A stretch of 64,000 bases of DNA from a virus: positions 1 to 64,000 of IMG/VR virus record IMGVR_UViG_3300007511_000001, one strand, 5' to 3'. Made by a program: the position numbers and the translations under genes. The notes beneath the pieces are model-generated. The model was not told where the DNA came from, ran no database searches, and saw nothing but the letters and a program-made list of their open reading frames with translations. Every line of letters starts with the position of its first letter. The first letter of the stretch is position 1. Positions 14,570 to 22,578 of this stretch are shown one piece after another.

Positions 14570-14830
14570 TTATTTTCCATCGATCATCTCCCCTATCCCA
14601 ATCTCTGTAGCGTGCGCTACCACAAGTTTAGAGGCGATAATAATATCTTCTTTAGTCCATGCGCTGTGTGGTTTGATCTGATGATCATCAGCAAAGATGA
14701 GCCCGTTATCCAGGAACTCATCATGCATTAACCTGTATGCAGCCAAGATGCTCCATTCCAGATTATTCATCAGCGCTACGAGAGCGGGGCGTAGAAAGCG
14801 TACATCTGCTTTCTTGATTTCTTCTTCCAT
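14570..14830 (-). CDS. Unknown 86-aa helical protein
   Basis: Helical with aromatic residues (LEWSILAAYRLMHDEF). Located 3 nt after the next gene upstream, same operon. Function unknown. Confidence 0.65.
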   Translation of the reverse strand: MEEEIKKADVRFLRPALVALMNNLEWSILAAYRLMHDEFLDNGLIFADDHQIKPHSAWTKEDIIIASKLVVAHATEIGIGEMIDGK

Positions 14831-14833
14831 ATT

Positions 14834-15034
14834 TTATTCCTCCTCTATATAACTGATTATTCTGTAGCTGCGTATCCGTCCGCTATGAAAGTTAACGAAC
14901 GAATTCAGCGCAGCTGCTGCTTCTGTTTTGGTAATGCCGAATAACGACATTCGTAAAGGTTTTATGGTGTGGGAGACCTCCGGGCTCTCGATGCGGGTTT
15001 GTACCATGAATTCAAGCAGAGTTATTATCGTCAT
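14834..15034 (-). CDS. Unknown 66-aa protein
   Basis: Start ATG 15032-15034 has a strong TTTGGAGG six bases upstream, better than the ATG eight codons earlier. Contains GITKTEAAAALNSFVNFHSGR. Overlaps the previous gene. Confidence 0.6.
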   Translation of the reverse strand: MTIITLLEFMVQTRIESPEVSHTIKPLRMSLFGITKTEAAAALNSFVNFHSGRIRSYRIISYIEEE

Positions 15035-15440
15035 AAATTCCTCCAAAGTCTTGTTCACACTGAAGTACTATCTTTGAAAACATATTCACATGCGTAAGCC
15101 TGTTATCTATTTTAATGCCGGGTATAAGACGGGCATCTGCCACGCGGTAAAACACATAACTGCCGAATAGGCAATCAACCTGCGCCATTAAGCCTATCAT
15201 TAGCAATAGGGGAACCGCTTGGCTCGGGTTGCGTTCCCCGTCTAGCCACTCTGAGCACGCGCTAAGTAGGCTGCCAGGAAATATGTGATCATAGCGTTCG
15301 TCATCCCAATCTTCACGATATTGCATATAAGTTTCTATGCAGCTCACAATCCAATCTTCCATAGTTTCCCCCATTTGTCGTTCCCTGCGCTCCGGTTCTA
15401 GTGGATGCAGTGTAAACCTTAAAATTTCATCATTAGCCAT
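15012..15440 (-). CDS. Unknown 142-aa protein
   Basis: Charged N-terminus (LEPERRERQMGETMEDWI), helical middle with two Cys, acidic tail. No family recognised. Confidence 0.65.
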   Translation of the reverse strand: MANDEILRFTLHPLEPERRERQMGETMEDWIVSCIETYMQYREDWDDERYDHIFPGSLLSACSEWLDGERNPSQAVPLLLMIGLMAQVDCLFGSYVFYRVADARLIPGIKIDNRLTHVNMFSKIVLQCEQDFGGIYDDNNSA

Positions 15441-15452
15441 TAGTTATCCCCG

Positions 15453-15752
15453 TCATACTTTTATCCTCCACGTATGGCCCATGGGGCCGCTGAATGTGAG
15501 ATAACCTTCATCACCTGCGGCGATCCCACCATACTTAACATCGAATCCGCATGTAAAGTCTTTACCTACTACTCTAAAGAAGGCTGAGCTGTCTCCGTTT
15601 GGTTCCAGGGTTACGTCTGTGATTGTAGTGCTTAACGGTATTGTAGACATGCTATCATGGTCTTCAAGTGTTTTGCCTATGAAATCGTCCTTCTTCTCAA
15701 CGAATTGGGACCACATAGGATATTCTCTTCCATTAACTACTAGAGGTTTCAT
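15453..15752 (-). CDS. Unknown 99-aa beta-rich protein
   Basis: Short polar start (VNGREYPMWSQFVEKK) then repeated strand-like segments (TTITDVTLEPNGDSSAFF, YLTFSGPMGHTWRIKV). Start overlaps the end of the membrane gene upstream by 4 nt. Confidence 0.65.
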   Translation of the reverse strand: MKPLVVNGREYPMWSQFVEKKDDFIGKTLEDHDSMSTIPLSTTITDVTLEPNGDSSAFFRVVGKDFTCGFDVKYGGIAAGDEGYLTFSGPMGHTWRIKV

Positions 15753-15946
15753 GTGTTAGCTCCTTTTTCGTTACCATTGTTAATCTCCGCGCATTTTTTT
15801 TCTTTTCTTAATGATATAAATCCTTTTATGAGCAATGACCAGCCGACTATCATACAGATACCCCAGCCAATACTGCTTAAGAAGAATGATATCAAAAATA
15901 CAACCGCTGCCACTAAAGGCAGTATAACGTAGTCAGGCATAGGCAT
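15749..15946 (-). CDS. Small membrane protein beside a 9-bp repeat tract
   Basis: From ATG 15944-15946 (AAAGGAA upstream) the 65-aa product has one long hydrophobic region (ILPLVAAVVFLISFFLSS, then a second GWGICMIVGWSLLIKG). The same frame stays open upstream through the repeat tract to an ATG at 16061-16063, without a ribosome site. That longer form would add a hydrophobic Ala-Ile-Ile array. Confidence 0.65.
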   Translation of the reverse strand: MPMPDYVILPLVAAVVFLISFFLSSIGWGICMIVGWSLLIKGFISLRKEKKCAEINNGNEKGANT

Positions 15947-15972
15947 AATGTTTCCTTTCTGTTTAATAATAG

Positions 15973-16026
15973 CTATTATTGCTATTATTGCTATTATTGC
16001 TATTATTGCTATTATTGCTATTATTG
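15973..16026. repeat. Six perfect 9-bp tandem repeats (ctattattg)
   Basis: Six identical, in-phase copies. On the minus strand each codes Ala-Ile-Ile in the frame of the small membrane gene just downstream. Copy-number change would lengthen or shorten a hydrophobic segment, or alter spacing before the start, without shifting the frame. Confidence 0.9.
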
Positions 16027-16066
16027 CGCTTCGCGGCATGTGAGGGGCATAAATAGGTGCCATTGA

Positions 16067-16690
16067 TCAGTCTCTTGGGTTCTCTTCTTCCCAGCGTCTA
16101 CGACGCTCAGCGGCGTCCTTTCTGGTCTTTTCTAATAAGTCTTCGTAGGGTATAACGTCTGGTCGGTTTTGGTTTTCCTGCGACTTATGAGTCGTTGGTA
16201 ATCCTAACCGCCAACGTTCGATGGCGAGTTGGTTGCCCCCGGGTCCATCGTCCCTGGAATTGGTGCTCCAAATGCAATTTATTTTGCTATATGGCTCGTC
16301 AATATCTATGCGATATAGCATATGTTTGATGGTTGGCGGATCGCCCATTTCTTCGTAAAATATATCGAAATCATCCCAACTCGGATCCATGGGCGCTGCG
16401 TTCCTTCCAAACCCACGAATTCTTTTCCAAATAATATAACTTTTTTTGCTTTTGCGTTCATCTAGTTTATTAACGAATGTACGTCCATGCGCCTTTACTT
16501 GTTTATAGTGTTTATTACAATAACCTAATGCCCGTGAAGTATTGTTACAATTTGTCACTTTGCAGGACTTTTTGGGCTTTTTTGCGAGTGTAACGAATTC
16601 TGTCGAACGACGCAATATCTGATAATGGCGTAAGCATAAATTTCTTGCATGGACTGGTTTACTACAGCCCGCCTTTTCACAAATTTTCAT
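16067..16690 (-). CDS. HNH homing-endonuclease-like protein with two zinc knuckles
   Basis: The N-terminus has two similar zinc motifs: Cys4, Cys9, Cys19, His22 and Cys43, Cys48, Cys58, His61 (GYCNKHYKQVKAHG). The central block DPSWDDFDIFYEEMGDPP, YRIDIDEPYSKINCIWST matches the W..F..F..DMG.P / LDRID...Y...NCRW pattern of phage HNH-type homing endonucleases. Free-standing enzymes of this kind cut DNA at intron-less alleles. The His usually before the DRID block is unclear here, so activity is not certain. Single-gene unit with promoter at 16727-16735. Confidence 0.75.
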   Translation of the reverse strand: MKICEKAGCSKPVHARNLCLRHYQILRRSTEFVTLAKKPKKSCKVTNCNNTSRALGYCNKHYKQVKAHGRTFVNKLDERKSKKSYIIWKRIRGFGRNAAPMDPSWDDFDIFYEEMGDPPTIKHMLYRIDIDEPYSKINCIWSTNSRDDGPGGNQLAIERWRLGLPTTHKSQENQNRPDVIPYEDLLEKTRKDAAERRRRWEEENPRD

Positions 16691-16726
16691 TATGTAGTCC
16701 TTTTAGTTAAGTTTACACATATGTTA

Positions 16727-16735
16727 CTTATACCA
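16727..16735 (-). promoter_or_regulatory. Early promoter TGGTATAAG
   Basis: Exact consensus copy about 37 bp before the HNH gene. Confidence 0.65.
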
Positions 16736-16801
16736 TTAAAATATATTTAAACTTTGTCTAAAAAGTGGGTTGCAAAACCATTTTGAGATTAGCGTTTGCT
16801 G

Positions 16802-16831
16802 TTTAAAAATAGTTTAGGTCTGCAACTTTGG
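16802..16831 (+). repeat. Iteron-like repeat, copy 1
   Basis: 30 bp, core GTTTAGGTCTGCAACTTTGG. Identical to copy 2, 31 bp apart start to start. Confidence 0.9.
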
Positions 16832-16832
16832 C

Positions 16833-16862
16833 TTTAAAAATAGTTTAGGTCTGCAACTTTGG
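16833..16862 (+). repeat. Iteron-like repeat, copy 2
   Basis: Perfect second copy. A diverged third (AATAGTTTAGTTCTGTAACC) follows at 16881-16900. Confidence 0.9.
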
Positions 16863-17205
16863 AACTAATTATTGTGTAACAATAGTTTAGTTCTGTAACC
16901 ATAAAAATATATAAATATATATAAATAAATAACTTAATTGAGTGGGTTGCATTTTTTAAGAAAAGTCTGCCTCGCCTGCGCGCGCATATGTGGAAGGGGT
17001 ACATTTCCGTTACAAAAGTGTAGCCTTACCACATAGGGAGCATATATATATCACTGTTTTTGCGAAAAAAATGCAACTTTGCAACCGAAGGCATTTAAAT
17101 CGTTTATTTACAATGTCTTCACCGGTTGCATTTTGGGTTACAGTACGGTTACACTTTTGTTAAGTACTTGTTTTTCCTCGTTCGTTTTGCAACCCGTTAT
17201 TGTGT

Positions 17206-17214
17206 TGGTATAAT
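17206..17214 (+). promoter_or_regulatory. Extended -10 TGGTATAAT, plus strand
   Basis: Perfect extended -10. It faces the minus-strand copy at 17232-17240, 17 bp away. Confidence 0.4.
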
Positions 17215-17231
17215 AATTATTGTGTGCTATG

Positions 17232-17240
17232 ATTATACCA
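17232..17240 (-). promoter_or_regulatory. Extended -10 TGGTATAAT, minus strand
   Basis: Perfect extended -10 pointing into the iteron region; no gene is reached for over 500 bp. Confidence 0.4.
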
Positions 17241-17286
17241 TGTACGTGAAAAATAGTTAAATAAATAAAAAAAATAAAAATAAAAT

Positions 17287-17315
17287 AAAAAAAAGGCTCA
17301 CTTATGTGTGAACCG
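17287..17315 (-). terminator. Terminator overlapping the stop codon of the 102-aa gene
   Basis: Minus strand GGTTCACACATAAGTGAGCC then T8. The stop TAA lies in the loop. Confidence 0.75.
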
Positions 17316-17610
17316 ATTTCGTTGGATATCGAGTTGTTTCATTGGTTTTCCTTTGTTTAGTGTATGTATATAAAAAAGAGCTCGTTAAAGCTCTTTTGGG
17401 CATGCCCACCAGTAACCTGATCGCCTTTTTCTTAAGGAGGTCAAGAACCATTACTACTTGCTTCATGTATTTTTCTCTATTCAGATTGCTTCTATTGGAT
17501 ACGAAGAAGTATGTAATTGTCGATCCAATGATCAGTCCTGCCCCTGCAGCAATAGCAATGACAGCAATTAGTGGAAGTGGCATTTCAAAGCTCCAGCTTA
17601 TTGTTTCCAT
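17302..17610 (-). CDS. Single-pass membrane protein (102 aa)
   Basis: Start ATG 17608-17610 follows AAAGGAGT. Residues 10-37 form a membrane segment (LPLIAVIAIAAGAGLIIGSTITYFFV), followed by a basic cytoplasmic tail. A second hairpin with a T-run (17372-17397) lies inside the last third, where the frame codes PKRALTSSFLYTY. Either transcription often stops there, or the true 3' end was altered by an indel. Confidence 0.6.
   Translation of the reverse strand: METISWSFEMPLPLIAVIAIAAGAGLIIGSTITYFFVSNRSNLNREKYMKQVVMVLDLLKKKAIRLLVGMPKRALTSSFLYTYTKQRKTNETTRYPTKSVHT
17372..17397 (-). terminator. Hairpin with T-run inside the membrane gene
   Basis: Minus strand AAAAGAGCTTTAACGAGCTCTTTTTT. Looks like a full terminator but lies within an open frame. 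Confidence 0.5.
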
Positions 17611-17896
17611 TAGTGACTCCTTTGAGTTTCCATTGGGGTAATGCTCGGCTAGTGAGCATTTCAGCGGTGATTTCATAGCCTGGCACATGTAGTTGGCTGA
17701 TAAGCTCTGTAGTTAGTTTTGCTTTTGCTATATCAGCGGTGTTCCAGTCTAGAGTAGACTTGTATAGCCACTCAGCTTCGGTACCGTCGTCGATTAGACG
17801 ATTTATGCGCTGGAAGCGGAAGTCTTTAGAATATGACATGCTTTCATACCAACGCATCAGTAGTTGTTGCATTTGCCACATGACCATTTGTTCCAT
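17585..17896 (-). CDS. Unknown 103-aa protein
   Basis: Met/Gln-rich start (EQMVMWQMQQLLMRWYESM), helical, overlapping the next gene by 26 nt. Own promoter at 17933-17941. No motif recognised. Confidence 0.65.
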   Translation of the reverse strand: MEQMVMWQMQQLLMRWYESMSYSKDFRFQRINRLIDDGTEAEWLYKSTLDWNTADIAKAKLTTELISQLHVPGYEITAEMLTSRALPQWKLKGVTNGNNKLEL

Positions 17897-17932
17897 GATT
17901 GCCTCTTTTGTGAAAGTTAACTCTACATAGTT

Positions 17933-17941
17933 CTTATACCA
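17933..17941 (-). promoter_or_regulatory. Early promoter TGGTATAAG
   Basis: Exact consensus copy about 37 bp before the 103-aa gene; it abuts the end of the 220-aa gene without a clear terminator. Confidence 0.65.
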
Positions 17942-18604
17942 TTAAAGCTTAAGTATTGATTTAAAGAATTCTACCGCTTTTTGAGCTTCTTGCTCATCAT
18001 GGTCATAGTCATCTGTTTGCAGCGGGGGTAGCTTGGCTGTTCGACACAAACGCCCAAACATGGTATATATTTCTTTGAAGTGTTTAAAATGTCGTAGATA
18101 CTCTTCTTCTGTCCAGTTTTTTGTATCATTGGCGTCTTTATACTCATGTAGTTCTTTCACCACACTAGGAAAGGCGCCCTTTGGTATTTTATCAGCAACT
18201 GTTTTTTCTTCTACCTCAAGCATCATATCTAAAAGCCTACAATGATGCTCGTGCATCCATTGCTTCATGACTTGACCCGCAGTTATATCGCGTACTACTT
18301 CCATGGATATTTCATCAAGTAGATCAAACCCTTCTACTGCCAGTTTATGTAATGCGTGTTGAAACTCTGGCTCTTCTTCAAGTTCCACGTAATCTGGGCT
18401 ATCTATTAGCGGTGTTATTTTCTCTATTACAAACTTTTGAAGTTCTTCTGCAAAGTCTATAGTTTTTAGCATCAGAACCCCGGTTTTATCGCTGATAGAG
18501 GCTGTATATGGGTCTGTCTCTACTACACTGCTTGCCCAATCAGTTACTGCCTTGGATATCCAAAAGAATACATCTGGATTTACACCTATTCTTTTACTTT
18601 TCAT
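17942..18604 (-). CDS. Unknown 220-aa helical protein
   Basis: Almost all helical and acidic, with His-rich short stretches (MKQWMHEHHCRLLDMM). Ends FFKSILKL. Same operon as the 111-aa gene. No family recognised. Confidence 0.7.
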   Translation of the reverse strand: MKSKRIGVNPDVFFWISKAVTDWASSVVETDPYTASISDKTGVLMLKTIDFAEELQKFVIEKITPLIDSPDYVELEEEPEFQHALHKLAVEGFDLLDEISMEVVRDITAGQVMKQWMHEHHCRLLDMMLEVEEKTVADKIPKGAFPSVVKELHEYKDANDTKNWTEEEYLRHFKHFKEIYTMFGRLCRTAKLPPLQTDDYDHDEQEAQKAVEFFKSILKL

Positions 18605-18613
18605 GTTAGTACC

Positions 18614-18949
18614 TCATGCATTAGGGTCAAATTCGACACAATTGTCTCTTACTGTTTCTTTACTTTGCTCTTCTGCCAAGTAGTTCATTAGATTTCTCAG
18701 GGATCCATTAAGTATGATAACTACTCCTATAGAGTCCTCGTTGTTTAGTTCTTCTCCTTTCTCTATTCTATTGCTTAACTCCTCTATAATTTTCTTTCCC
18801 TCTTTATTCATGGCACGCTCTTCTGGTGTTGTGGAATCGTTTAGAACTGCTTCGCTTTCTCTGGATACGATCTTCCACATGCTAAGTAAGCATTGGCGGC
18901 TCCAGGCTAACATGTCTTCAATTACAACTTCCTCTTTCTGCTCACTCAT
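18614..18949 (-). CDS. Unknown acidic 111-aa protein
   Basis: First minus-strand gene next to the strand switch. Acidic helices (EEVVIEDMLAWSRQCLLSMW; NRIEKGEELNNEDS). Function unknown. Confidence 0.65.
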   Translation of the reverse strand: MSEQKEEVVIEDMLAWSRQCLLSMWKIVSRESEAVLNDSTTPEERAMNKEGKKIIEELSNRIEKGEELNNEDSIGVVIILNGSLRNLMNYLAEEQSKETVRDNCVEFDPNA

Positions 18950-18995
18950 ACTTCGACCTTTATGTATCTTTATGTATATGCTATAAACTACTTTA

Positions 18996-19004
18996 CTTAT
19001 ACCA
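18996..19004 (-). promoter_or_regulatory. Early promoter TGGTATAAG at the strand switch
   Basis: Exact consensus copy between the divergent minus and plus gene blocks. Confidence 0.65.
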
Positions 19005-19008
19005 TCAA

Positions 19009-20235
19009 ATGCATTATATTTCTTTTATGATTAGTATAGCACAAATGAAAGTTAAATACCATGATATAGACACTGGTATTGTAATGCTATCTACTTTGGG
19101 CGCTGGGCTAGACTTCCCCATGCCGGATGAGGTAGAGGGTATAATGATTGGTAATTCTCCAGCTACTGCATTTAGACCGGGTGATGTACAAGCGCTATCG
19201 CCTGATGATATAGTAGCATGTTTGGTAGAGAAGACGGGCACTGCGGTTAAGTATCCTTTATATATAATAGGATTTCCACCACTACGCAATTCAGCTGGTA
19301 AGTATGGTGCTAGCCAGATCATGGCTGTGCCTGCCAAAGAAGGAGAAAGGTACGAATTTGGCCAGGGCGGTACCTTTATGGCTTGGCTAAAGCGCGGGCT
19401 TAAGTTATTTACTCACCCGTGGACATATTTTGAACTATCTGGTGCAAATCAGACGTTTACCGCTCTATTTTCGCGTATATCATTAAAAACACGCGCTGGA
19501 TGGCTTAAATCCAGGTGGATTAGGCCTGATTCAGACTCTAGCGGTAGTGGTAGCACTGAAGTTGCGCTAGAGATCAATGAAAGAGAGCAAAATCCATTAA
19601 ATGATGATTTTGACATAGAAAACTACGCAGATGTGGTAGATAACAACACTGATGAGTATGTGAATAAGACCATGATGCGATTTAAAGGCAAATACAGCGT
19701 CATAGAGCAACGATCTGCATTAAATGGTACACGAACCCCCGATACTCTAATTAAACGCGTTATTGGGCGTAAAAATGAAGATGAAGGTCCATTAGAAGAG
19801 ACCATATACGAGGAAAAGCGGGAAGGCGCAGATCACACTGTTAATATCAAATGGTTAGACCATGATCTTGGTAAGCTATTTTCATGGAAGCTAGATGATA
19901 AAGCTAATGTAGTGATTGATAATAATTATCAACTAAGCATTAGTATAGAATATGATACACATACCGACACTATTTTGGTCAATGATGCCGGCATCAGGTT
20001 AAATGATGGTAGAGATAATGACATATTACTCAGTGAAGATGGCATAACAGTAGAGGATAAAGACTCAAACAAGATAATAATGGCAGATGGGGAAATCACG
20101 GTGCAGTCAACAGGGGTATTACACTTGGAGGGTAATGGTAGCCCGGCGATACCAACCTGTGGCCCAACAACCTTACCTAATTGCCCATTTACAGGCGCCC
20201 CTCACGTGTCAACAAGCGTGGATAGTAGTACATAA
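19009..20235 (+). CDS. Probable tail spike / baseplate puncturing protein (408 aa)
   Basis: Residues 1-110 resemble the OB-like start of gp5/VgrG-type spike proteins (GIVMLSTLGAGLDFPMPDEVEG). Residues 290-380 contain short repeated strands (ILVNDAGIRLNDGRDNDILLS, GITVEDKDSNKIIMADGEITV), typical of the intertwined triple beta-helix of a membrane-piercing spike. The end is Pro/Cys/Thr-rich (AIPTCGPTTLPNCPF), like a tip. No lysozyme domain is seen. There is no ribosome site before any of the first three Met codons (19009, 19027, 19045), so the start is uncertain. Confidence 0.65.
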   Translation: MHYISFMISIAQMKVKYHDIDTGIVMLSTLGAGLDFPMPDEVEGIMIGNSPATAFRPGDVQALSPDDIVACLVEKTGTAVKYPLYIIGFPPLRNSAGKYGASQIMAVPAKEGERYEFGQGGTFMAWLKRGLKLFTHPWTYFELSGANQTFTALFSRISLKTRAGWLKSRWIRPDSDSSGSGSTEVALEINEREQNPLNDDFDIENYADVVDNNTDEYVNKTMMRFKGKYSVIEQRSALNGTRTPDTLIKRVIGRKNEDEGPLEETIYEEKREGADHTVNIKWLDHDLGKLFSWKLDDKANVVIDNNYQLSISIEYDTHTDTILVNDAGIRLNDGRDNDILLSEDGITVEDKDSNKIIMADGEITVQSTGVLHLEGNGSPAIPTCGPTTLPNCPFTGAPHVSTSVDSST

Positions 20236-21041
20236 TGCCTATTGATTGGAATGATTTCCCAGATAGCCTGTCTGCTAATATAAAAAGTTTCATGGGCTCT
20301 ACGTTTGAACAGTACCCCGATGAGCATGGCAATAATGTTATGCACGGTGGGCTTTCTTCGTTTATAGATAGTGTGGCTGTTGCTATGACGCCTGTGTGGC
20401 AAGATTACTTCAATGGTTTATCTATCTTACCACTTACAACACTAGGTGGCAGGGGGGCGGCCAATGGCGCAGATCTAAATGGTGTAATTAGTTTATTAAC
20501 CCCCGGCTGTTTGTTGACAGCCACCCCCTTCTTTGGTATACGAAGTGCATACAATAACCCTTTTGACGATGCCACTACAGACTATGTAGCAGCTTTGTTG
20601 TCTGCGCTAGACCAAGCTATGTCACTGATAGGCACTATGTATGCCACCACATATTTGAAAATGCCACTTAGAATGGATGGCATATCAGGCTGGGTATCGG
20701 GATCACCCCCAGCTCCTGGACCATATACACAAGGACCTGCTACAAGTGGTCAAGCACTATCGAGTGGTATATCGACATCTTTACCTGTTCAGATAGCTAT
20801 GGCTGTAACGATTAAGAATTATATGGTGTCATTCTTACCTGCTCCTTTTAGCGCTGCTTTATGGTATACCTCTAACTCTAACCTAGAAATGTTTATGTTT
20901 AATATGGCACGTGGCATAGCTAAGCAGTGGTTCGATGTATTTATACCAGGCGTAGTATTCTCTGGTGGAACTCCAGTTGGTATATGTTATCCCGGCGGCA
21001 GTGTTACCGCAGTAACTTCGGGGGTACAATTAGATGATTGA
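20235..21041 (+). CDS. Probable baseplate/tail protein (268 aa)
   Basis: Starts one base into the previous stop (TAATG) and overlaps the next gene by 8 nt. Gly/Ala/Ser-rich, with hydrophobic stretches (LPLTTLGGRGAANGADL, VTIKNYMVSFLPAPF). Role inferred only from its place between the spike and a large structural protein. Confidence 0.5.
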   Translation: MPIDWNDFPDSLSANIKSFMGSTFEQYPDEHGNNVMHGGLSSFIDSVAVAMTPVWQDYFNGLSILPLTTLGGRGAANGADLNGVISLLTPGCLLTATPFFGIRSAYNNPFDDATTDYVAALLSALDQAMSLIGTMYATTYLKMPLRMDGISGWVSGSPPAPGPYTQGPATSGQALSSGISTSLPVQIAMAVTIKNYMVSFLPAPFSAALWYTSNSNLEMFMFNMARGIAKQWFDVFIPGVVFSGGTPVGICYPGGSVTAVTSGVQLDD

Positions 21042-22521
21042 TTATCTTAATGATGTAGATGTAGGCTTTAATACATTTGAAACTTATTGCGAAAGTCGAG
21101 GCATGGGGCTTCAGCTAAGTGAGGACGATGAGCTGGATACCGGTTACCGTCGTGCTCTGCGAGTTTGGATGCCTGTTATAGTTAATTGGGATTATGCCCC
21201 CGCCGAGCGGATAATGAAATGGGTAGGAAGACAAATATTACGTGCCTATTTTAGACAAGTATCTCATTTATTACAGGGCATATATCATGGCGCTGTGCCT
21301 ATATACTATAATGCAACACATGGTATTGGGGTGGGCGTGCCTACACCGTGGACAGGGGAAATAAACAGGACAGGAGATATAGGACTTACTTCTGTGCACA
21401 TAGAGAATGGCATTAAATTAGGGTTGGATGAATACGAGTTTGATGACGCGGATGAAGTTGTAATGGAGTTTGACTATGTTGTAGTTAATGACCAAGATGA
21501 TGAATATTTAGGATATTCAGGTGTCGTTGATTCTTTGCCTGTATTTGAATATGGGGTACACCAAGTAGATGATTTAGTTAGAACTGGGCGGGTAGAGGCA
21601 ATAGTGGAAACCCCAAGTAGAACGTTTGAAGCTATAGGCACCTCTACGCCCAGTGGTCAGCTTAACTTTACAATACCGCAACTACTGCAGTACAATGGAA
21701 CAGATTACCCAGTAATTAAAATTTATGATGGTGATCCTGAAAATACTTTAGCCTATCATTATAGGCTAGATCATTCTCACTATTTCATGTTAGATGATAC
21801 TCAGTACACAGATGCGCCAGGACACCCTGAAACTCTGCTACTTGAACACACCCTTATACGCGGCGGTGTAACCACTACAGTTTTACCTTTCGTAAGAAGT
21901 TTAAACGACACTATTACGGGCGATGCTTTTAAAAACTACGTAGATGGCTGGGGTTCTTCTCCTTATGGGGAAAATACTGGCATAGCTTTGTGGAGCGAGC
22001 GGTATGTACCAGATCCCTCTGTGATATATAAACAAGGTAACATAGACACTATTGATGGTAATACTATAACGCTTAGTGGTATATTAGCAGAAAATACTGA
22101 TGTTAACCGCATGATATTGCTACGCGGTGACACTTATACTATAGAAACTGTTAGCTCTGGGGCATTTATATTAGATCGTGAGGTAAATGTTAGCGGTGTT
22201 GCTAGTGTAGTGGATAGAAAAGCGGTATTTATACCAGGAACGTGGGAGAATAATGTTACATTTGATGCTAGTTTACATAATTTTCAATCATCGTCTCCGT
22301 TTCCGTCCGCAGATTCTATGAAGAATGCTATGGGTGGATATTGGGGCACAGATCAACATGCTAATATACTTGAAGAGGCTGTTTATCATGGTATTGTTGC
22401 GATATGGGATCATTTAATACATAGTGTGAGTATTTCACAAATACAAGGACTCAACGCCAGGGGTATGTTTTTCGAAGGCGGTGGGTTTGTTGGATCTCTA
22501 GATGGATTGCAATTAACTTGA
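21034..22521 (+). CDS. Structural protein, tail/baseplate region (495 aa)
   Basis: Acidic, beta-rich protein. N-terminal 100 residues are helical (RRALRVWMPVIVNWDY). Later parts alternate strands and loops, with GNIDTIDGNTITLSGI, a beta-sandwich type repeat found in tail proteins. Ends the first plus-strand operon, just before a strong promoter. No family recognised. Confidence 0.55.
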   Translation: MIDYLNDVDVGFNTFETYCESRGMGLQLSEDDELDTGYRRALRVWMPVIVNWDYAPAERIMKWVGRQILRAYFRQVSHLLQGIYHGAVPIYYNATHGIGVGVPTPWTGEINRTGDIGLTSVHIENGIKLGLDEYEFDDADEVVMEFDYVVVNDQDDEYLGYSGVVDSLPVFEYGVHQVDDLVRTGRVEAIVETPSRTFEAIGTSTPSGQLNFTIPQLLQYNGTDYPVIKIYDGDPENTLAYHYRLDHSHYFMLDDTQYTDAPGHPETLLLEHTLIRGGVTTTVLPFVRSLNDTITGDAFKNYVDGWGSSPYGENTGIALWSERYVPDPSVIYKQGNIDTIDGNTITLSGILAENTDVNRMILLRGDTYTIETVSSGAFILDREVNVSGVASVVDRKAVFIPGTWENNVTFDASLHNFQSSSPFPSADSMKNAMGGYWGTDQHANILEEAVYHGIVAIWDHLIHSVSISQIQGLNARGMFFEGGGFVGSLDGLQLT

Positions 22522-22546
22522 CTTTAGCTTTTTAATTTTATATACT
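22518..22546 (+). promoter_or_regulatory. Sigma70-type promoter TTGACT-N17-TATACT
   Basis: TTGACT at 22518-22523 and TATACT at 22541-22546. The only gap of size between plus-strand structural genes here. Confidence 0.8.
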
Positions 22547-22578
22547 TGTGTGTAAGTTTATAACTATAGGGAACACAT

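Larger units (their letters stand above)
16741..17286. other. Gene-free A+T-rich region, candidate origin/control region
   Basis: About 550 bp without a frame. It holds two 30-bp direct repeats and a diverged third, several TGCAAC/GTTGCA motifs in both directions (near 16770, 16821, 16851, 17072, 17087, 17134, 17188), A+T-rich runs (16904-16935, 17255-17290) and two facing TGGTATAAT motifs. Iterons next to an A+T-rich stretch are typical of replication origins. No replication gene lies next to it, so a regulatory role remains possible. Confidence 0.5.

Noticed and set aside
15961-16026. CRISPR array at the 9-bp repeats
   Set aside because: Units are adjacent and identical with no spacers.
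16802-16900. CRISPR array at the 30-bp repeats
   Set aside because: Repeats are one base apart, with no spacer; iteron is the better reading.
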